A stretch of 64,000 nucleotides of DNA from Clostridioides sp. Lineage in GTDB: Bacteria > Bacillota > Clostridia > Peptostreptococcales > Peptostreptococcaceae. Below the pieces are notes generated by a model, which worked only from the letters and a program-made list of their open reading frames with translations, was not told the DNA's origin and searched no databases. Positions 54,704-63,310 of this stretch are shown here, one piece after another. A program made the position numbers and the translations under genes. Location of the stretch: the NCBI GenBank assembly GCA_031261505.1, contig JAISJN010000008.1, positions 124,001 through 188,000 on the forward strand, given 5' to 3'. How positions within the stretch are numbered: position 1 is the first letter of the stretch; the number at the start of each line of letters is the position of its first letter.

Positions 54704-54746
54704 AAAGGATAAGACTAGGTATTAACACCTAGCCTTATCCTTTTTT
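54704..54746 (+). terminator. Terminator of cstA
   Basis: AAAGGATAAGACTAGGT/ACCTAGCCTTATCCTTTTTT is a strong stem with a T-run on plus, about 37 bp after the stop. Confidence 0.92.
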
Positions 54747-54900
54747 ACTTGTATAAGCCACTCTAATGGCTTTAAATTAAACTATCGTGTAAGTCATCAT
54801 TTTTTGTATTTATATACCTACAGGTCGACTACTTCCCTCGCTGTTTAAATCGATCTGCGTGATATAAGATAACTTTGAACCTGTGTTTTTGTAAATAGAT

Positions 54901-55947
54901 TTAATCGTTTACTGCTTTTTCCAACTCATTTAGAGCTTCTACACTTGTCCTCTCTATTATCGAGGGCCTCTGAACTCTTTCGTAGTCGTCTACATCGAGT
55001 TTTTCAACCCTATCTACCAAACAATCGACTGCATTTTGAATAACAATCTGTCTCTTATCGTCGATGGTAGTAAGACCTGCCTTGAAGTAATCTATCAGTT
55101 CGATATTGTTGTACGAAATTATAGACATTTCTTCTGGTATCCTGACTCCATGCACCAATTTAAGTTCCTGGCTAATAGAAACAGCCGGTACATCTTGCTG
55201 TACGAAGATTGCAGTGTATTTTTTTAGTTCGTCTATATTTTTGGCCACAAATTCCTGTTGCGACTTAAAATCTATTTCAGTGCTTATAAGTTTTGGATTT
55301 AATCCAGCATCGTTCATAGCGTCTATGTATCCCCTAGTCCTATCGTAGTATATATTACTGTCTTTTTGAACTGAGGTTATAGATAAAATATCTCTATGTC
55401 CCTTATCTATAAGGTATTTTGTAGCTATATACCCACCGTACACGTTGTCATCCCAAAAGAAATTATTTTTCTTCTCATCTATAAACTTAGGTTTAAAGAA
55501 TATGAAAACGTGTGGAAAATTATTATTAACTAGAAAATTGTATTCTTTTTCAGAAATATCCTTTGATGCTATTATCAGCCCATCTACATTTTGACCACTC
55601 ACCATTCTAAGTATATTGCTCTCTCCCAGTATACTGTGGTTTGGTTGAATTACAAAATCGTATTTATTAGACTCTATAGCTCTAATAGCGGCTTCCATGG
55701 CATCTCCGAAAAATCTTCTTGAATCATCTTCTCGGTTGTAGTCATCAGAGAAGATCACTCCAATTCTACTCGTCTTTTTCTTCACAAGGTTTCTTGCATT
55801 GACATTAAAGCAAAATCCTAAGCGTTCGGCTTCCTCTTCTACTTTTTGCTTTGTAACAGCGGAAACGTTTGGGCATGAATTTAAACACCTGGATACGGTT
55901 GAATAACTCACCCCTAAATTTTTCGCTATATCCTTTATAGTAACCAT
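54901..55947 (-). CDS. LacI family transcriptional regulator
   Basis: This is a 348-residue repressor-type protein. The helix-turn-helix is VTIKDIAKNLGVSYSTVSRCLNS at the N-terminus, with the hinge helix around NVNARNLVKKKTSRIGVIF and a periplasmic-binding-protein-like effector domain (FVIQPNHSI, VDGLIIASKD, PHVFIFFKPK, NVYGGYIATKYLIDKGH). No sugar or nucleoside genes are adjacent, so the ligand is unknown. It converges on cstA and is transcribed away from the DUF1540 gene. Control of one of these neighbours is possible but unproved. Confidence 0.9.
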   Translation of the reverse strand: MVTIKDIAKNLGVSYSTVSRCLNSCPNVSAVTKQKVEEEAERLGFCFNVNARNLVKKKTSRIGVIFSDDYNREDDSRRFFGDAMEAAIRAIESNKYDFVIQPNHSILGESNILRMVSGQNVDGLIIASKDISEKEYNFLVNNNFPHVFIFFKPKFIDEKKNNFFWDDNVYGGYIATKYLIDKGHRDILSITSVQKDSNIYYDRTRGYIDAMNDAGLNPKLISTEIDFKSQQEFVAKNIDELKKYTAIFVQQDVPAVSISQELKLVHGVRIPEEMSIISYNNIELIDYFKAGLTTIDDKRQIVIQNAVDCLVDRVEKLDVDDYERVQRPSIIERTSVEALNELEKAVND

Positions 55948-56454
55948 TTCTTTTCTCCCCTTTCTTAATTATCTATGGCTATTTCTGTTATATCATTAAA
56001 TTATATTGTATAAAATTAATTAAACTACTACTTTAATAATTTAAAATTATATATCTATCTTAGATAATAGATTTACTTTAAGATAAAGTCAACCGTAGTT
56101 ACCAAATTTCTCTTAATTTTCGACCTTAAATATTAATTTTTAAACTGTTAGGACATAAATTTCCCATATGTTTTGTATTCATGATACATTGTAAGATTCG
56201 TTCTCTCAATGTTTTATACATTAATTCTTTAGGTGCTATTTATATGTTGTTTCAATATTTTTTGTATTGTTTTAACGTAGTTTATGTATAGTTTCTTTAT
56301 TGTATAGTTTTAAGTTATAAATTGAATACAATTTTACAATCTACACATAATAACTTGAGAAAGATATCACGCATCTTTGGATGGATAATATTCACATCTG
56401 AGTCGTGAATCACTATTTAAGAATTAGATATTATTTAACTTTAGGAGGAAGAAT
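55948..56454. other. AT-rich region before the DUF1540 gene
   Basis: This 507-bp divergent region between the LacI gene and the DUF1540 gene holds a minus-oriented element copy (56350-56420) immediately upstream of the DUF1540 ribosome site. No promoter, ORF or known RNA was confidently recognised. Confidence 0.5.
56350..56420 (-). repeat. Dispersed two-hairpin element, copy 13 (minus, shortened)
   Basis: On minus it runs TTAAATAGTGATTCACG to ATCTTTCTCAAGTTAT, with AAGATGCGTGATATCTT as a short right hairpin. It is 34 bp upstream of the DUF1540 start. Confidence 0.7.
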
Positions 56455-56757
56455 ATGAATTCAAATTTAAGTTGCTCTGCAACAAAATGCGCGTACAATA
56501 ATGGAAATGCTTGTTATGCAGGGAGCATACAAGTCGATGGAAGACAGGCGCTTACTACTGGTGAAACTAGATGTGCTTCTTATACAGAGTCTAGTGGTGC
56601 ACTTACAAACAGCGTAGGCAGTGGAGAACAAGTCACTGCTGGCGAAATATGTTGTGCCGCATCTAGCTGTACGTACAACCAAAACCAGCTATGTAAGGCT
56701 AAGAGCGTCAAAATAAACGACTACACAGCAAGCTGTGAGACGTTCGCAACAAAATAA
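56455..56757 (+). CDS. DUF1540 domain protein (two Cys-rich repeats)
   Basis: This 100-residue protein has two copies of a Cys4 motif: CSATKCAYNNGNACYAGSI with a later RCASY, and CAASSCTYNQNQLCKAKSV with a later SCETF. They match DUF1540, a short Cys-rich domain common in Clostridia and thought to bind a metal or form disulfides. The function is unknown; some members are sporulation-associated. TTTAGGAGGAAG precedes the ATG. It is one of four plus-strand genes and has a strong terminator. Confidence 0.88.
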   Translation: MNSNLSCSATKCAYNNGNACYAGSIQVDGRQALTTGETRCASYTESSGALTNSVGSGEQVTAGEICCAASSCTYNQNQLCKAKSVKINDYTASCETFATK

Positions 56758-56855
56758 ACACCTTGCTGGTTACAAGCTGAAATACAAAATCTTTGTGTGT
56801 ACACAGCGTACATATCAAAGATTTTTGTATTTCTCTTGTTAATATCAAGGTGTTT
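56758..56855 (+). terminator. Double-stem terminator after the DUF1540 gene
   Basis: Outer ACACCTTG/CAAGGTGT and inner GAAATACAAAATCTTTG/CAAAGATTTTTGTATTTC arms make a long structure between the converging DUF1540 and buk genes. Confidence 0.75.
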
Positions 56856-56871
56856 AAACTTTTTTACATAT

Positions 56872-57948
56872 TTATTTATTTTCAGTAAACTGCCATGCTT
56901 TTTCTTCGCCCTTTAATACCCTCAATGCTCCAAATGCAAGTGATTCTAGTTCATTTTCACCTGCCATTATCGCTACCTTGGATATGAACTGAATTCTCTT
57001 TGTTAGAGCCTTTGAGAATTTTTCTGAATATGCTATACCACCTGTTACTATTATGGCGTCTACATCTCCGTCTACAACGGTAGCCATCTCACCTACGCCC
57101 TTAGCTATTTGGTATATCATAGCATCATAGATAAGCTCTGCCTTCTTGTCGCCATCTTCTATCATCTTTTCTACTTCTCTGACGTCGACTGTATTTAAAT
57201 GAGATACTATTCCACCCTTACCTCTTATCATCGTCATGATTTCTTTTTTACTGTATTCTCCCGAGAAACAAAGGTCTACTAGTTTTCCACCTGGTATTCT
57301 ACCAGATCTCTGTGGTGACATAGGCCCTTCATCATCCGACAACATGTCAGATATTCTTCCCTTGTTGTGTAGGTATACTGTCGCTCCTCCACCTACGTGT
57401 GCAACTATTAGATTTAGATCTTTGTACTCTAGGTTATTGTCCTTTGCGTATTTAAGAGCCATTGCTCTAGTGTTTAGGGCGTGTCCAAAACTTGGTCTTT
57501 CTATTCCCTTTATACCTGTAACCCTAGCTAGGTCGCTCATTTCGTCGACTGCTACAGCATCGTATATATATGCCTTTATTCCTAGTGGATCTGCTATGGA
57601 CTTAGCTATTACGCCTCCTAGATTTGACGCATGTTCTATAACAGGTCTATTTCTAAGGAAATCAACCATCTCGTCGTTTACTTCGTATGCACCAGAGTTT
57701 ACTGGAGTAAGCGCTCCACCCCTACCTACTACTGCATTTAGAGATTCAACATGTATATCGTTTTCTTCGAGCACTCCTATTATAGACTTAGATCTCATAT
57801 CGAATTGGTCGATTATATTTGCGTAGCTATCTATTTCTTCAGCTGTATAGTCTATTGAACTAGTTAGTATCTTTTCTTCATCGTCGTAAACTGCGATTTT
57901 AGTGGATGTAGATCCTGGGTTTATAGCTAATACTCTGTATTTTTCCAT
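56872..57948 (-). CDS. buk: Butyrate kinase family enzyme
   Basis: This ASKHA kinase converts an acyl phosphate and ADP to the acid and ATP. The 358 residues begin with YRVLAINPGSTSTKIAVYDDE, and contain VVGRGGALTPVNSGAYEV near residue 75, RPSFGHALNTRAMALKYA and HVGGGATVYLHNKGR. These fit butyrate kinase better than acetate kinase (about 400 residues). No phosphotransbutyrylase is adjacent. Placed downstream of iorA-iorB, it may draw ATP from aryl- or branched-chain acyl phosphates made from amino acids; that is inference. Confidence 0.9.
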   Translation of the reverse strand: MEKYRVLAINPGSTSTKIAVYDDEEKILTSSIDYTAEEIDSYANIIDQFDMRSKSIIGVLEENDIHVESLNAVVGRGGALTPVNSGAYEVNDEMVDFLRNRPVIEHASNLGGVIAKSIADPLGIKAYIYDAVAVDEMSDLARVTGIKGIERPSFGHALNTRAMALKYAKDNNLEYKDLNLIVAHVGGGATVYLHNKGRISDMLSDDEGPMSPQRSGRIPGGKLVDLCFSGEYSKKEIMTMIRGKGGIVSHLNTVDVREVEKMIEDGDKKAELIYDAMIYQIAKGVGEMATVVDGDVDAIIVTGGIAYSEKFSKALTKRIQFISKVAIMAGENELESLAFGALRVLKGEEKAWQFTENK

Positions 57949-57991
57949 GTTTTCGCTCCTATTTATTTAAAATTTCTCGTATGAGTTAATC

Positions 57992-58015
57992 GGGGATGTC
58001 CAACTAGACATCCCC
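57992..58015 (-). other. Hairpin between iorB and buk
   Basis: A perfect 9-bp GGGGATGTC/GACATCCCC stem with a 6-nt loop lies in the 132-bp gap. It has no T-run, so it may tune buk expression or protect iorAB mRNA. Confidence 0.6.
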
Positions 58016-58080
58016 AATGTGTTTATCAAACTATATATACCTTATCATACCATATTTGGTTGACTCTAAGGATTTAGATT

Positions 58081-58653
58081 TTATTTTATTAAACTTTTTC
58101 CAAGTTCAAATGCTTCGATGTTCATATCTATGAACTTAGGTTTTACATTTTCACTTATTATTTTATTCCAGTCTATATCTTCTAGTTCCATCATTTTTAC
58201 TAGGCTTCCAAGTAGTATTACGTTCATTACTTTTGCATTTCCTAGTTGATCAGCTTCTTTAGCTGCGTCTAGAACCACTGCATTAAGTTTTTCAAGTTCA
58301 GCGTCTACACCTTTTTCATCGTAGACAAATGCACCTGTAAGAACTGGTATTGAGTCTATTCTAAAGTTATTTGATATTATATGTCCGCCTGGTTTAAGAT
58401 ATTCTAACCATCTTAAAGTTTCCATTTTTTCAAATGAAACCAATACATCAGCTCCACCTACTTCTATAACCGGAGAGTAAACTTTTTCACCGTATCTAAC
58501 TTGCGATGAAACAGATCCACCCCTCTGGCTCATTCCGTGGATTTCACTCATCTTTACGTCGTATCCAGCTTCTAGTAAACCTGTTGTGAGAAGTTTACTT
58601 GCAAGTATTGTACCTTGACCACCGACACCTACTAATAATACACTCTTAGTCAT
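58081..58653 (-). CDS. iorB: Indolepyruvate:ferredoxin oxidoreductase, beta subunit
   Basis: This is the 190-residue gamma-like subunit that pairs with IorA. It has VLLVGVGGQGTILASKLLTTGLLEAGYDVKMSEIHGMSQRGGSV near the start, the standard signature of 2-oxoacid:ferredoxin oxidoreductase gamma domains, and ADVLVSFEKMETLRWLEYLKPGG later. It starts 1 bp before the end of iorA on the operon strand, so translation is probably coupled. Confidence 0.94.
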   Translation of the reverse strand: MTKSVLLVGVGGQGTILASKLLTTGLLEAGYDVKMSEIHGMSQRGGSVSSQVRYGEKVYSPVIEVGGADVLVSFEKMETLRWLEYLKPGGHIISNNFRIDSIPVLTGAFVYDEKGVDAELEKLNAVVLDAAKEADQLGNAKVMNVILLGSLVKMMELEDIDWNKIISENVKPKFIDMNIEAFELGKSLIK

Positions 58654-58654
58654 A

Positions 58655-60445
58655 TTATTTTCCCTCCTTTTCGATTTTAACTATAGCGTTTTTAGGGCAA
58701 ACCTGTGCACAAACGTCGCAACCAACACATTGGTTAGCATCTATAGATGAATAGTTTTCTTCAAAATTGTACTGTATTGCTGGACATCCTGTCTTAGTAC
58801 AAAGTTTACATCCTATACATAAATCTCTATCCACTTTATTCTTAGTAGTGAACGGATGGAATTCTTCAATATCTGCATCAGAGAATTTCTTAAGAACACA
58901 TGGGTATCTAGTGATGATTACCGATGCTTCATCTAGAGCAAGTGCCCAGTCCAAAGTTTCTCTAACTAATTTTAAATCATTAGGGTCTATTACCTTAACG
59001 TTTTTGATACCACATGCGCGAACCAAAGTTTCTATGTCAACTATTTCAGTCACATCTCCCTGAAGAGTGTATCCTGATCCTGGATTTTCTTGGTGACCAG
59101 TCATACCAGTGATTCTATTGTCTAGAATTATTGATATAGAGTTACCTCTGTTATAGACAACATCTAGTAAAGAGTTTATACCTGTGTGGAAGAATGTTGA
59201 ATCCCCAAGTACACTTACTACTCTCATCTTATTGTCTTCTTTCATGTTGAACACTTTTTGTGCACCATGACCTGAACTGAAACTTCCACCCATACAGATT
59301 ACCCAGTCTTGAGCATTGTAAGGAGGTGCAAATCCCAAGGTATAACAGCCTATATCCCCTGCTATAGCAACGTTCTTTTTCTTACCTAGTTCGTAGAATA
59401 GACCTCTATGTGGACATCCTGCACAGAAACTTGGTGGTCTTGGAGCTACTAATTCGCTGTTGGCTTCAACTGTGTCGTTTGATTTTCCGTATAGAGATTT
59501 TCTTATTACATCTGGAGTCATTTCTCCGTATGTAGGGAAGATCTCTTTACCTATACAATCTATGCCTGCTCCTCTTATCTGTTCTTCCATGAATGGATCG
59601 TCTTCTTCTATTACATATATTTTGTCAACTTGTTTAGCAAATTCTTTTACTTTTTCTATTGGCATTGGATAAGTAAATCCTAATTTTAAATACGATGCTT
59701 CGTCTCCGAATACTTCTTTTGCGAAGTTGTAACACATACCTGAAACTATTACACCTATTTTTGTACTGTTGATTTCACTGTAGTTTAAATCAGTTTTGTT
59801 TGAGAACTCAGTCAGTCTATTCATTCTATCTTCGACTTTTAATCTGAGTTTCTGAGCATTAGCTGGAACGGTAACACGTTTGATTGCATCTTTAACGTAG
59901 TCTTTTATTCCTACTTCATCTCTATCGTAGAATTCTACTGTACTCTTTGAATGTGAAAGTCTTGTAGTACTTCTAAATAACACTGGAGTATCAAATTCTT
60001 CGCTTATTTCATAAGCTTTTTTGATCATATCTTTAGCTTCTTGACTGTTTGAAGGTTCTATTAGCGGTATTTTTGCAGCTCTAGCATAGTTTCTATTGTC
60101 CTGTTCATTCTGTGAAGAGTACATTCCTGGTTCGTCTGCTGTAAGTATTACCATACCGCCATTTACACCTATATATGCGTATGTAAATAGTGGGTCTGCT
60201 GCAACATTCAATCCAACGTGTTTCATAGCTGCAAATGTTCTAGCCCCAGCTATCGATCCACCGATTGCAGCTTCTAGAGCAACCTTTTCATTCGGTCCCC
60301 ATTCTGCAACTATGTCTTCTTTGTACAGCGAAATATTTTCTAATATTTCTGTACTTGGTGTACCTGGATAAGCTGATGCGTACTTAACACCAGCCTCGTA
60401 AACACCACGAGCTATGGCTTCATTACCTGTCATCAATTTTTTCAT
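58655..60445 (-). CDS. iorA: Indolepyruvate:ferredoxin oxidoreductase, alpha subunit
   Basis: This TPP enzyme oxidises aryl pyruvates, from transamination of Trp, Tyr or Phe, to aryl-acetyl-CoA and reduces ferredoxin. The 596 residues include the N-terminal domain (GNEAIARGVYEAGVKYASAYPGTPSTE), the CPHRGLFYELG motif, the TPP site GDIGCYTLG...GGSFSSGHGAQKV, and GDSTFFHTGINSLLDVVYN. A two-cluster ferredoxin domain (CIGCKLCTKTGCPA, CVGCDVCAQVCPKNA) closes the protein. It is first in the iorA-iorB-buk group. Confidence 0.96.
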   Translation of the reverse strand: MKKLMTGNEAIARGVYEAGVKYASAYPGTPSTEILENISLYKEDIVAEWGPNEKVALEAAIGGSIAGARTFAAMKHVGLNVAADPLFTYAYIGVNGGMVILTADEPGMYSSQNEQDNRNYARAAKIPLIEPSNSQEAKDMIKKAYEISEEFDTPVLFRSTTRLSHSKSTVEFYDRDEVGIKDYVKDAIKRVTVPANAQKLRLKVEDRMNRLTEFSNKTDLNYSEINSTKIGVIVSGMCYNFAKEVFGDEASYLKLGFTYPMPIEKVKEFAKQVDKIYVIEEDDPFMEEQIRGAGIDCIGKEIFPTYGEMTPDVIRKSLYGKSNDTVEANSELVAPRPPSFCAGCPHRGLFYELGKKKNVAIAGDIGCYTLGFAPPYNAQDWVICMGGSFSSGHGAQKVFNMKEDNKMRVVSVLGDSTFFHTGINSLLDVVYNRGNSISIILDNRITGMTGHQENPGSGYTLQGDVTEIVDIETLVRACGIKNVKVIDPNDLKLVRETLDWALALDEASVIITRYPCVLKKFSDADIEEFHPFTTKNKVDRDLCIGCKLCTKTGCPAIQYNFEENYSSIDANQCVGCDVCAQVCPKNAIVKIEKEGK

Positions 60446-60791
60446 TAAAGATTCCTCCCATACTATAATTAGTTGTGATTTACTTCTCGTTTTTGCTACT
60501 AGCTACCTGAATTTTCTTGGCTATCAATGTCTATGAATACGTTTTCTTGTAGAAAAATCAAAAACGCTATGTAGCTTTGTCATTAATTGCACAAGTATAT
60601 TGTAACATAAATTCAGGTATAATACATCTAACATTAATAGTTTTTTGAAAATTTTATACATATCTGCCTTGTGTACATCAGTATGCATGTCCCTATAGTA
60701 AATGTTATGCGGTGGACATTGAATTATTACAATTTATTTGAAACTATTTTTACTTGCAGTCGACCACAAAACATTTTGCCATACTTCTCAC
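60446..60791. other. Intergenic region between iorA and the GntR gene
   Basis: This AT-rich region contains the iorA ribosome site (GGGAGGAA) and a short inverted repeat near 60541-60573 (ACGTTTT/AAAAACG). No ORF, RNA or dispersed element copy was recognised. Confidence 0.45.
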
Positions 60792-61487
60792 TTAATCTTG
60801 TGTCTCCTTTAACAACAGCATTTCTTCGTAGCATTTTTGGCATTTTTCTATATTCCTAGCTCTCATCGCCTGAACCAGTCTCCAGTGTACGTCGTCCTTG
60901 TAGTCATCGCTCACGACTTTTTTCATGTATATCTCATTTAAGTTTGTAGTATGCTGTTTCATTACATGTCTCATGAGTTCGTATACTATAGAGAATACTT
61001 CGTTTTGCGTAGACTTACAAATTTCAAGGTGAAATCTAAAGTCGAGTTTGCCATGCGCTATGGCATCACCTCTCATCAGAGAATCGTTCATCATTACAAC
61101 TATATCCTCGAGTTTGGCGTAATCGTCTTCTGTCGCCCTTTTTATAGCTAATTTGGTTATAGACATCTCTGTTATAAGTCTGTATTCTGTCACCTGTTTC
61201 ATATCTTTATCTGAGAGTAGAAATTCTTGCATCTGATCCAGATAATTGTTTGCGTCAAACTCTTTTACATAACTTCCGAGCCCCGCCTTTGTCTCCACTA
61301 TACCGAGTGTTGCCAACCTTTGGATTGCAACTCTCACCGAAGACTTACTCACTCCCAAGTCATCGCTCAGTTTAACTTCTGAGGGTAATTTTTCACCAGG
61401 TACCAAGTTACCCTCCAATATATCGTTCTTCAATATCTCAAATACCTGTTCTGAAATATTTATCTTTTCAATTCGCTTTAGAGCCAA
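60792..61487 (-). CDS. GntR family (FadR-type) regulator
   Basis: This 231-residue regulator has an N-terminal winged helix (EQVFEILKNDILEGNLVPGEKLPSEVKLSDDLGVSKSSVRVAIQRL) and a C-terminal all-helical FCD ligand domain (ITEMSITKLAIKRATEDDY, HGKLDFRFHLEICKSTQN, MRHVMKQH with likely metal-binding His/Asp). Such regulators sense small acids. The start is TTG with GGGGTGG upstream. Its neighbours on the right, an APC permease and an enolase-superfamily dehydratase, make a sugar-acid or hydroxy-acid uptake-and-catabolism unit plausible, with this protein as its regulator. Confidence 0.9.
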   Translation of the reverse strand: MALKRIEKINISEQVFEILKNDILEGNLVPGEKLPSEVKLSDDLGVSKSSVRVAIQRLATLGIVETKAGLGSYVKEFDANNYLDQMQEFLLSDKDMKQVTEYRLITEMSITKLAIKRATEDDYAKLEDIVVMMNDSLMRGDAIAHGKLDFRFHLEICKSTQNEVFSIVYELMRHVMKQHTTNLNEIYMKKVVSDDYKDDVHWRLVQAMRARNIEKCQKCYEEMLLLKETQD

Positions 61488-61824
61488 AATACCACCCCTA
61501 TCATATAGATATACTTAATTATACCATATTAGTACGCCAACCTACTATACCAATTGTACCAATTATTCAGATTTCACTATTTTATCAAATGGATATCCGA
61601 GTTTGTGCTTTAAATGCTGATTTCGTAGTTGGAGATTTCTCCTGTACAACCAGAACGGTCGCCGACCTATGAAGGCGGCGACCGTTCTCAGTTCTATTGT
61701 CAATTCGATTCCAAACCACACTGCGATTGTTTGGTGAAGGAATGCTAACTATGTCTAATAATTTTTTATCTTTCTATCTTTCTTTATTTGTTTCTTTCTT
61801 TAGATTCTTTCTTTGATTCATAAG
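61488..61824. other. Intergenic region with a variant element copy
   Basis: This gap has element copy 14 at 61610-61691 and a TTTCTTTCTTT-rich tract at about 61760-61815 that is low-complexity sequence. No ORF or RNA was recognised. Confidence 0.5.
61610..61691 (+). repeat. Dispersed two-hairpin element, copy 14 (changed stem)
   Basis: It has TTAAATGCTGATTTCGTAG, then GTTGGAGATTTCTCC and a very strong right hairpin: GAACGGTCGCCGACCT-ATGA-AGGCGGCGACCGTTC. The stem sequence differs from other copies on both arms, so pairing is kept while sequence is not. The usual CAAGTTATA end is lost. Confidence 0.65.
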
Positions 61825-63150
61825 TTAATTTAATTCGTAACTCTTTTCCATCGATACCTTCTTCGCTCTTTGGCGAACTGATGCATATATGAAAAATACT
61901 ATAAATAGTACTGATGTCACTATAACCTGTGTTTTTGTAATACTTCTAAGCGATAGACCTATACAGAATACTGCTATGGCCAGACAGATCACCATCACTG
62001 CATAAAATACTGGTTTTGACATTCTTATATATCTATTTTCCCATGCTTCTGGAAGAACTTTTGGAACTCTTATGACCGCTATTATAGCGACTACATCGGC
62101 TATTCTTCCGGCTAATACAACATTTCCCGTTATCTCTTGTATATTCAATCCTACCAATATAGGAAGTATGGCTATTGCGTACATCAACACTAACACCCTC
62201 ATTGGAACAGAATTGTCGTTTGTCCTAGCAAAGTATTTTGGGAACCAACCGTCAACACACATCTGGTGGAAAGGTCTTGAAAATACGCTAAACGACGAAT
62301 TCAAGGTAGTAGCAAGCGCCGCTATCGGTCCACCTACTACAAACGCATATGCTAGTGGTCTAGACATTATATCCTTTGCCACGTCGGTAAGTGGTCTTCC
62401 AGCTACCTGATCTATTGGAAGTATTCCACTTGCAACTATAGCAATTGCACAGTATATCACTAGTATTATCAATGTCGCAACGCAGATTGCCAAAGGTACA
62501 TCTCTTCTAGGGTTCTGAGCTTCCTTGCTAAAGCTAACGACAAACGATTGCCCAACGCACGAGAATACCAATAAAAGCACTGCATTTAAGAAACCATCTG
62601 TACCTCCAGTGAAGAAATCTGGTGCTGAAAAATCAAATGTTCCTGGTTGTAACTTGAATAGCCCCATGACTATAAACAGCCCTAAACCGCACATAAGCGC
62701 TACAGTCATATAATTTTGAAGTTTAGCCATGAATTTAACCCCGACTATATTGCAGGCAAAGAACAATGTCACCGACACTATTGCAGCTGGTACTATCGGC
62801 ACCGATGGAATTATAGAATTTAAATACATACCCATCGAAAGTCCAAACATACCACATGCCAACATGTTTAGAGTGAATGCCATGCCGTATATTCCACCCC
62901 ATTTATCACCTAATGTAGCTGCCACAAATGAATAATTACCGCCTTTTACCCTTATCATACTGCTTAACATAATATAAGGAAAAATTATACAAAATCCCAT
63001 TATAATTGCTACTGCATAGGCTAACCAGACCGAACGACCTGTCATACCTATCCCCTTACCTACCAATGTCACTACACCTGCACCTATTACCTGTCCCGTT
63101 GCAAGCGATATCAAATCTTTTAAACTAAGTCCTTTACTACCACTACTCAT
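61825..63150 (-). CDS. APC superfamily permease
   Basis: This 441-residue membrane transporter has about 12 hydrophobic segments. The APC fold is supported by LATGQVIGAGVVTLVGKGIG in TM1, with unwound GAG, the VKGGNYSFVAATLGDKWGG segment, and SFSKEAQNPRRDVPLAI after TM6. APC permeases mostly carry amino acids, though some take other amines or acids. AAGGGGGAAGG precedes the ATG. It lies between the GntR regulator and the dehydratase and is probably co-regulated with them. The substrate is not known. Confidence 0.9.
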   Translation of the reverse strand: MSSGSKGLSLKDLISLATGQVIGAGVVTLVGKGIGMTGRSVWLAYAVAIIMGFCIIFPYIMLSSMIRVKGGNYSFVAATLGDKWGGIYGMAFTLNMLACGMFGLSMGMYLNSIIPSVPIVPAAIVSVTLFFACNIVGVKFMAKLQNYMTVALMCGLGLFIVMGLFKLQPGTFDFSAPDFFTGGTDGFLNAVLLLVFSCVGQSFVVSFSKEAQNPRRDVPLAICVATLIILVIYCAIAIVASGILPIDQVAGRPLTDVAKDIMSRPLAYAFVVGGPIAALATTLNSSFSVFSRPFHQMCVDGWFPKYFARTNDNSVPMRVLVLMYAIAILPILVGLNIQEITGNVVLAGRIADVVAIIAVIRVPKVLPEAWENRYIRMSKPVFYAVMVICLAIAVFCIGLSLRSITKTQVIVTSVLFIVFFIYASVRQRAKKVSMEKSYELN

Positions 63151-63310
63151 CTCAACCTTCCCCCTTATTTAGACTAGATTTTTAAACTAACTTAGTATTC
63201 TTATTCAACAGTTTTGTGTATTTTAGTAACCTTGTTTAATATTATCATGCTTTGCCCTTATAAGGAACATCTTCCCACCATATTAGATGGGAATCCCCTC
63301 AAATTTCAAA

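Noticed and set aside
56872..57948. Acetate kinase
   Set aside because: At 358 residues with VVGRGGALTPVNSG, it fits the butyrate kinase branch better than the roughly 400-residue acetate kinase.
61760..61815. TTTCTTTC tract as a regulatory site
   Set aside because: It is simple low-complexity sequence just after the APC permease stop, with no hairpin or conserved pattern visible.
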